A stretch of DNA of 64,000 nucleotides from Plantactinospora sp. KBS50 (GTDB lineage: Bacteria > Actinomycetota > Actinomycetes > Mycobacteriales > Micromonosporaceae). The DNA is taken from assembly GCF_002285795.1 (NCBI RefSeq), contig NZ_CP022961.1, forward strand, positions 2,794,001-2,858,000, read 5' to 3'. Of the stretch, positions 61,824 through 64,000 are shown piece by piece (within the stretch, counting starts at the first letter, position 1; each line of letters starts with the position of its first letter). The notes under the pieces are model-generated. The model was not told the DNA's origin. It saw nothing but the letters and a program-made list of their open reading frames with translations, and searched no databases. Made by a program: the position numbers and the translations under genes.

Positions 61824-62569
61824 TGCGGGCCCGCGCCCGGGTGGTTGCCGAGGCCGACGGCCGCGGTGGAACTCGACTGACCCGGATGCGCGGCGAGACG
61901 CCGCTGCTGCTGCGGCGTACCGGTCCGGCCGGCGGCCCGGCGACGGTGCACCTGGTCGGCGGCGCCGCCGGCCCGCTCGGCGGCGACGACCTGCGGCTGG
62001 ACCTGGAGGTGGGTCCGGGCGCCACGCTCTGCCTCGGCACGGTCGCCGCCTCGGTGGCGCTGCCGGCCCGCTCGGGCGCCGGCTCCCGGTTCACCGTCCG
62101 CGCCACCGTGGCCGGCGGCGGCACCCTGCACTGGCTGCCGGAGCAGACGGTGGCCGCGGCCCGCTGCCGGCACCGCACCGACGCCACCGTCGAGCTGGCC
62201 GAGTCGGCGACCCTGCTGTGGCGGGACGAGCTGGTCTGCGGCCGGCACGCGGAGCCGGCCGGCGAGGTGGAGGTGAGCACCCGGGTGCGGTACGCGGACC
62301 GGCCGCTGCTGCACCAGACCCTCGCCGTGGGTGGCGCGCCCGGCTGGGACGGTCCGGCCGTGCTCGGCGGGGCGAAGGCGACCGGCTCGCTGCTGCGGGT
62401 CGGCCCGGACGCGGCAACCGCACCGCGGGTGATCGCCCCCACCGCGGTCCGGGTGCCGCTGACCGGCCCGGCCTGCCTGGTGGTGGCCACCGCCGACAGC
62501 GCCCACCTGCTGCGCGGGTACCTGAGCGGGGCCGCCGGACCGGAGTGCGGGCCGCGCTGCTCGGGCTGA
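61823..62569 (+). CDS. ureD: Urease accessory protein UreD
   Basis: The 248-residue protein shows UreD features: GETPLLLRRTGPAG, VHLVGGAAGPLGGDDLRLDL, LHWLPEQTVAAARCRHRTDA and LLWRDELVCGRHAEP. UreD docks on the UreABC apoprotein and passes nickel from UreF/UreG. The start overlaps the ureG stop by one base; the gene ends the urease operon. Confidence 0.93.
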   Translation: MRARARVVAEADGRGGTRLTRMRGETPLLLRRTGPAGGPATVHLVGGAAGPLGGDDLRLDLEVGPGATLCLGTVAASVALPARSGAGSRFTVRATVAGGGTLHWLPEQTVAAARCRHRTDATVELAESATLLWRDELVCGRHAEPAGEVEVSTRVRYADRPLLHQTLAVGGAPGWDGPAVLGGAKATGSLLRVGPDAATAPRVIAPTAVRVPLTGPACLVVATADSAHLLRGYLSGAAGPECGPRCSG

Positions 62570-62662
62570 CCGGCGACCGGCCCGCGCCGCGCCCGGATGG
62601 CTACGGGCCGCGCCGCGGGCCGCGACCCGGCGGCCGCCGCCCGTCGGCCGCCGGGAGCCGCG

Positions 62663-62713
62663 CCCCCCCCGATCACTGCGGGCCGCGACCCCCCCCGATC
62701 ACTGCGGGCCGCG
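62663..62713. repeat. 25-bp direct repeat with poly-C tracts
   Basis: C8 followed by GATCACTGCGGGCCGCG occurs at 62663-62687 and 62689-62713. It lies between ureD and the convergent isomerase gene and overlaps the last codons of the latter. Confidence 0.8.
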
Positions 62714-63621
62714 GCCCGCCGGTCGGCCGGTGAGCAGGGCGAGGGTGTCGTCCAGGTAGCGGCGCGCGGCGGACAGCCGCGGATGGGGGTCTCCCGCGCC
62801 GCAGTACTCGACGGCCACCGCCGGACACGTCCCGGCCGCCAGCAGCGCGGCCAGCCAGCGGTAGTTGTCGACCACCCCGTTCGCCGCGTCCACGGTGAAG
62901 TCGGCGACACCCTCGCGGGCCAGACAGTTCTTCAGGTGGAAGTAGGTCGGACCGCCGCCCAGCAGCGCCAACTCGGCCGGATCGTCCGGCGCCAGGGGTA
63001 CGGCGTTTGCCGGGTCCAGCGTCACCGTCACGTTCCGGCGGTCGATCAGCGACAGCAACCGGGCCGCCGCCGGCACCGTGTCGTGCACCGTGTTCGGGTG
63101 CACCTCGATCCCGATCCGGACTCCCACCGCGGCGGCCTCGTCGGCCAGCCCGCGGTAGGCCGCGGCGACCACCGCGTAGTCCTCGTCCGTGGCCATCGCG
63201 CTGCCGTTCTTGCGCCAGTCGCGGTCCCACAGTCGCGGCTCCTGCACCAGCCAACCGGCCGAGCCGTTGACCATCGGTACGCCGTGCCGGCCGCACGCCT
63301 CGATCGCCCGCCGGACCCAGTCCACCGTCTCCGGCAGCCCGATGAACTCGCCCCAGTACCCGAGGCAGTACACGCTGGTGCCGGCGTCCCGGGCCTGCGC
63401 CAGCGCCGCCCCCAGGTCCCGGGTGGCGTCGGACAGGTCCAGGTGGCAGGCGGCGAGTTCCACCGCCGGCCACCGGCCGGCCCGGGCCACCGCGAAGACG
63501 TGTTCCCGGGGTAGCCGCGCAGCGAGTAGCTGTGCAGTACCGGAAGCACCGGGCCGGCCGCCGGCACCGGCGGGGTCGGCGTGCCACCCACCGGGTAGCC
63601 GTTCACCGGACGGCCGTTCAC
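62699..63621 (-). pseudogene. Sugar-phosphate isomerase/epimerase (xylose isomerase-like TIM barrel), frameshifted
   Basis: From GTG 63621 (overlapping the oxidoreductase stop) the frame reads LPVLHSYSLRGYP and is then lost. The rest continues in another frame as EHVFAVARAGRWPAVELAACH to the end, with VRIGIEVHPNTVH, VTVTLDPANAV and YFHLKNCL metal/substrate residues of the AP-endonuclease-2-like family. One missing base in the CCCC or GGG run at 63505-63511 explains it. Intact, it would be a full TIM barrel of about 307 residues. The pairing with a Gfo/Idh/MocA dehydrogenase suggests sugar or inositol catabolism. Confidence 0.8.
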
Positions 63622-64000
63622 CGGGACGCCACCAGCGCGGCGGCGCCGACGGTGATCGGGGCGGTCCCGGCGCGGGCCGCCGCGGTACGCCGCACGGCGT
63701 ACAGGATCTCCAGGTCGGTGAGGCCGCGGGCCAGGCTCAGCTCGCCCGGCACCGGGGCGCCGCCGGCCGCGGCCAGCAGCGACCGGTACTGGCTGGCGTA
63801 CGGGTCGACCGGCACCAGGTCCGGCCGGTGCCAACCGGTCGCCGTGCAGTAGTCGACGGTGCCGCCGCCGTTCATCGCCCAGCCGCCGGTGACCTGGAGG
63901 ACCCCCGCGTCGCCGACCACCGTGTAGCCGGACACCTCGGCCGAGGCCGGCTGCTGGTCGAACGCGAACGAGGTCTCGAAGTGCAGGTAGCGCCGTTCGT
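63618..64000 (-). CDS. Gfo/Idh/MocA-family oxidoreductase, C-terminal part (5' end outside window)
   Basis: The frame is open to the right edge of the window. The visible C-terminus reads RRYLHFETSFAFDQQPASAEVSGYTVVGDAGVLQVTGGW, then DPYASQYRSLLAA and DLEILYAVRRTAAARAG, typical of the substrate-binding half of Gfo/Idh/MocA NAD(P)-dependent dehydrogenases. It overlaps the isomerase gene by four bases. Confidence 0.8.
   Translation of the reverse strand, partial: ERRYLHFETSFAFDQQPASAEVSGYTVVGDAGVLQVTGGWAMNGGGTVDYCTATGWHRPDLVPVDPYASQYRSLLAAAGGAPVPGELSLARGLTDLEILYAVRRTAAARAGTAPITVGAAALVASR

Noticed and set aside
1-64000. tRNA, rRNA, insertion sequences, prophage or attachment sites
   Set aside because: No cloverleaf-like stretch, ribosomal RNA segment, transposase, integrase or phage gene was recognised by reading the sequence; a dedicated scan could still find a small RNA.

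Overview
The window is about 64 kb of very GC-rich DNA. Actinobacterial hallmarks include ECF sigma factors with zinc-finger anti-sigma partners, an XRE/DUF397 pair, a large SARP regulator, NphB-type and RppA-type enzymes and a CBM2 esterase. The gene content suggests a filamentous actinomycete, perhaps of the Micromonosporaceae; the family assignment is inference. Most genes abut or overlap by 1-4 bases in operons, and several transcription units end in strong GC-rich hairpins.

Layout. (1) 1-6904: end of a polysaccharide locus (two glycosyltransferases, a Wzz-type protein with a degenerate kinase domain, a TylF-like methyltransferase, an LCP ligase and a membrane acyltransferase). (2) 7115-12124: a DUF4180 protein, a YibE/F membrane protein and a large secreted subtilase. 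(3) 12155-19324: metal handling (ECF sigma factor, CopA and CopZ, a small Cys-rich protein, YcnI, a Zn/Mn-type ABC transporter). (4) 19611-20486: a secreted SGNH hydrolase. (5) 20535-33183: a biosynthetic gene cluster. (6) 33947-39643: a SARP regulator, a WrbA-type quinone reductase, DoxX and an ECF41 sigma factor. (7) 39655-46690: a second copper island (CopC-CopD, CopC, DyP peroxidase, PCu(A)C chaperone, anti-sigma, ECF sigma, YcnI). (8) 46890-52709: regulators (XRE/DUF397, ArsR-SRPBCC, a frameshifted PaaX), a DinB protein and an esterase-CBM2. (9) 53229-62569: urea ABC transporter urtABCDE followed by urease ureABCFGD. (10) 62699-64000: sugar-phosphate isomerase (frameshifted) and a Gfo/Idh/MocA oxidoreductase.

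The most interesting part is region 5. A type III PKS with the exact RppA catalytic triad should make 1,3,6,8-tetrahydroxynaphthalene (THN). A cupin next to it could oxidise THN to flaviolin. A DegT-type aminotransferase, two methyltransferases, an NphB-like aromatic prenyltransferase and an IPP isomerase point to an aminated, prenylated naphthoquinone meroterpenoid. In the same block lie an FAD/NAD(P)-binding protein and a fumarase-superfamily lyase that look like the nitrosuccinate synthase/lyase pair (CreE/CreD type) that releases nitrous acid from aspartate, and an AMP-forming ligase that could be a CreM-type diazotase. Together they suggest that the installed amine is diazotised, either to a diazo product or as a route to deamination. 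The divergent promoter region between the PKS and the ligase carries three arrays of CRCCAAG-like heptamers at exact 11-bp spacing, the layout of SARP binding sites, and a SARP gene lies downstream.

Three genes (PaaX, UrtC, sugar isomerase) are each broken by one apparent single-base deletion in a G/C run. This looks more like assembly error than biology.
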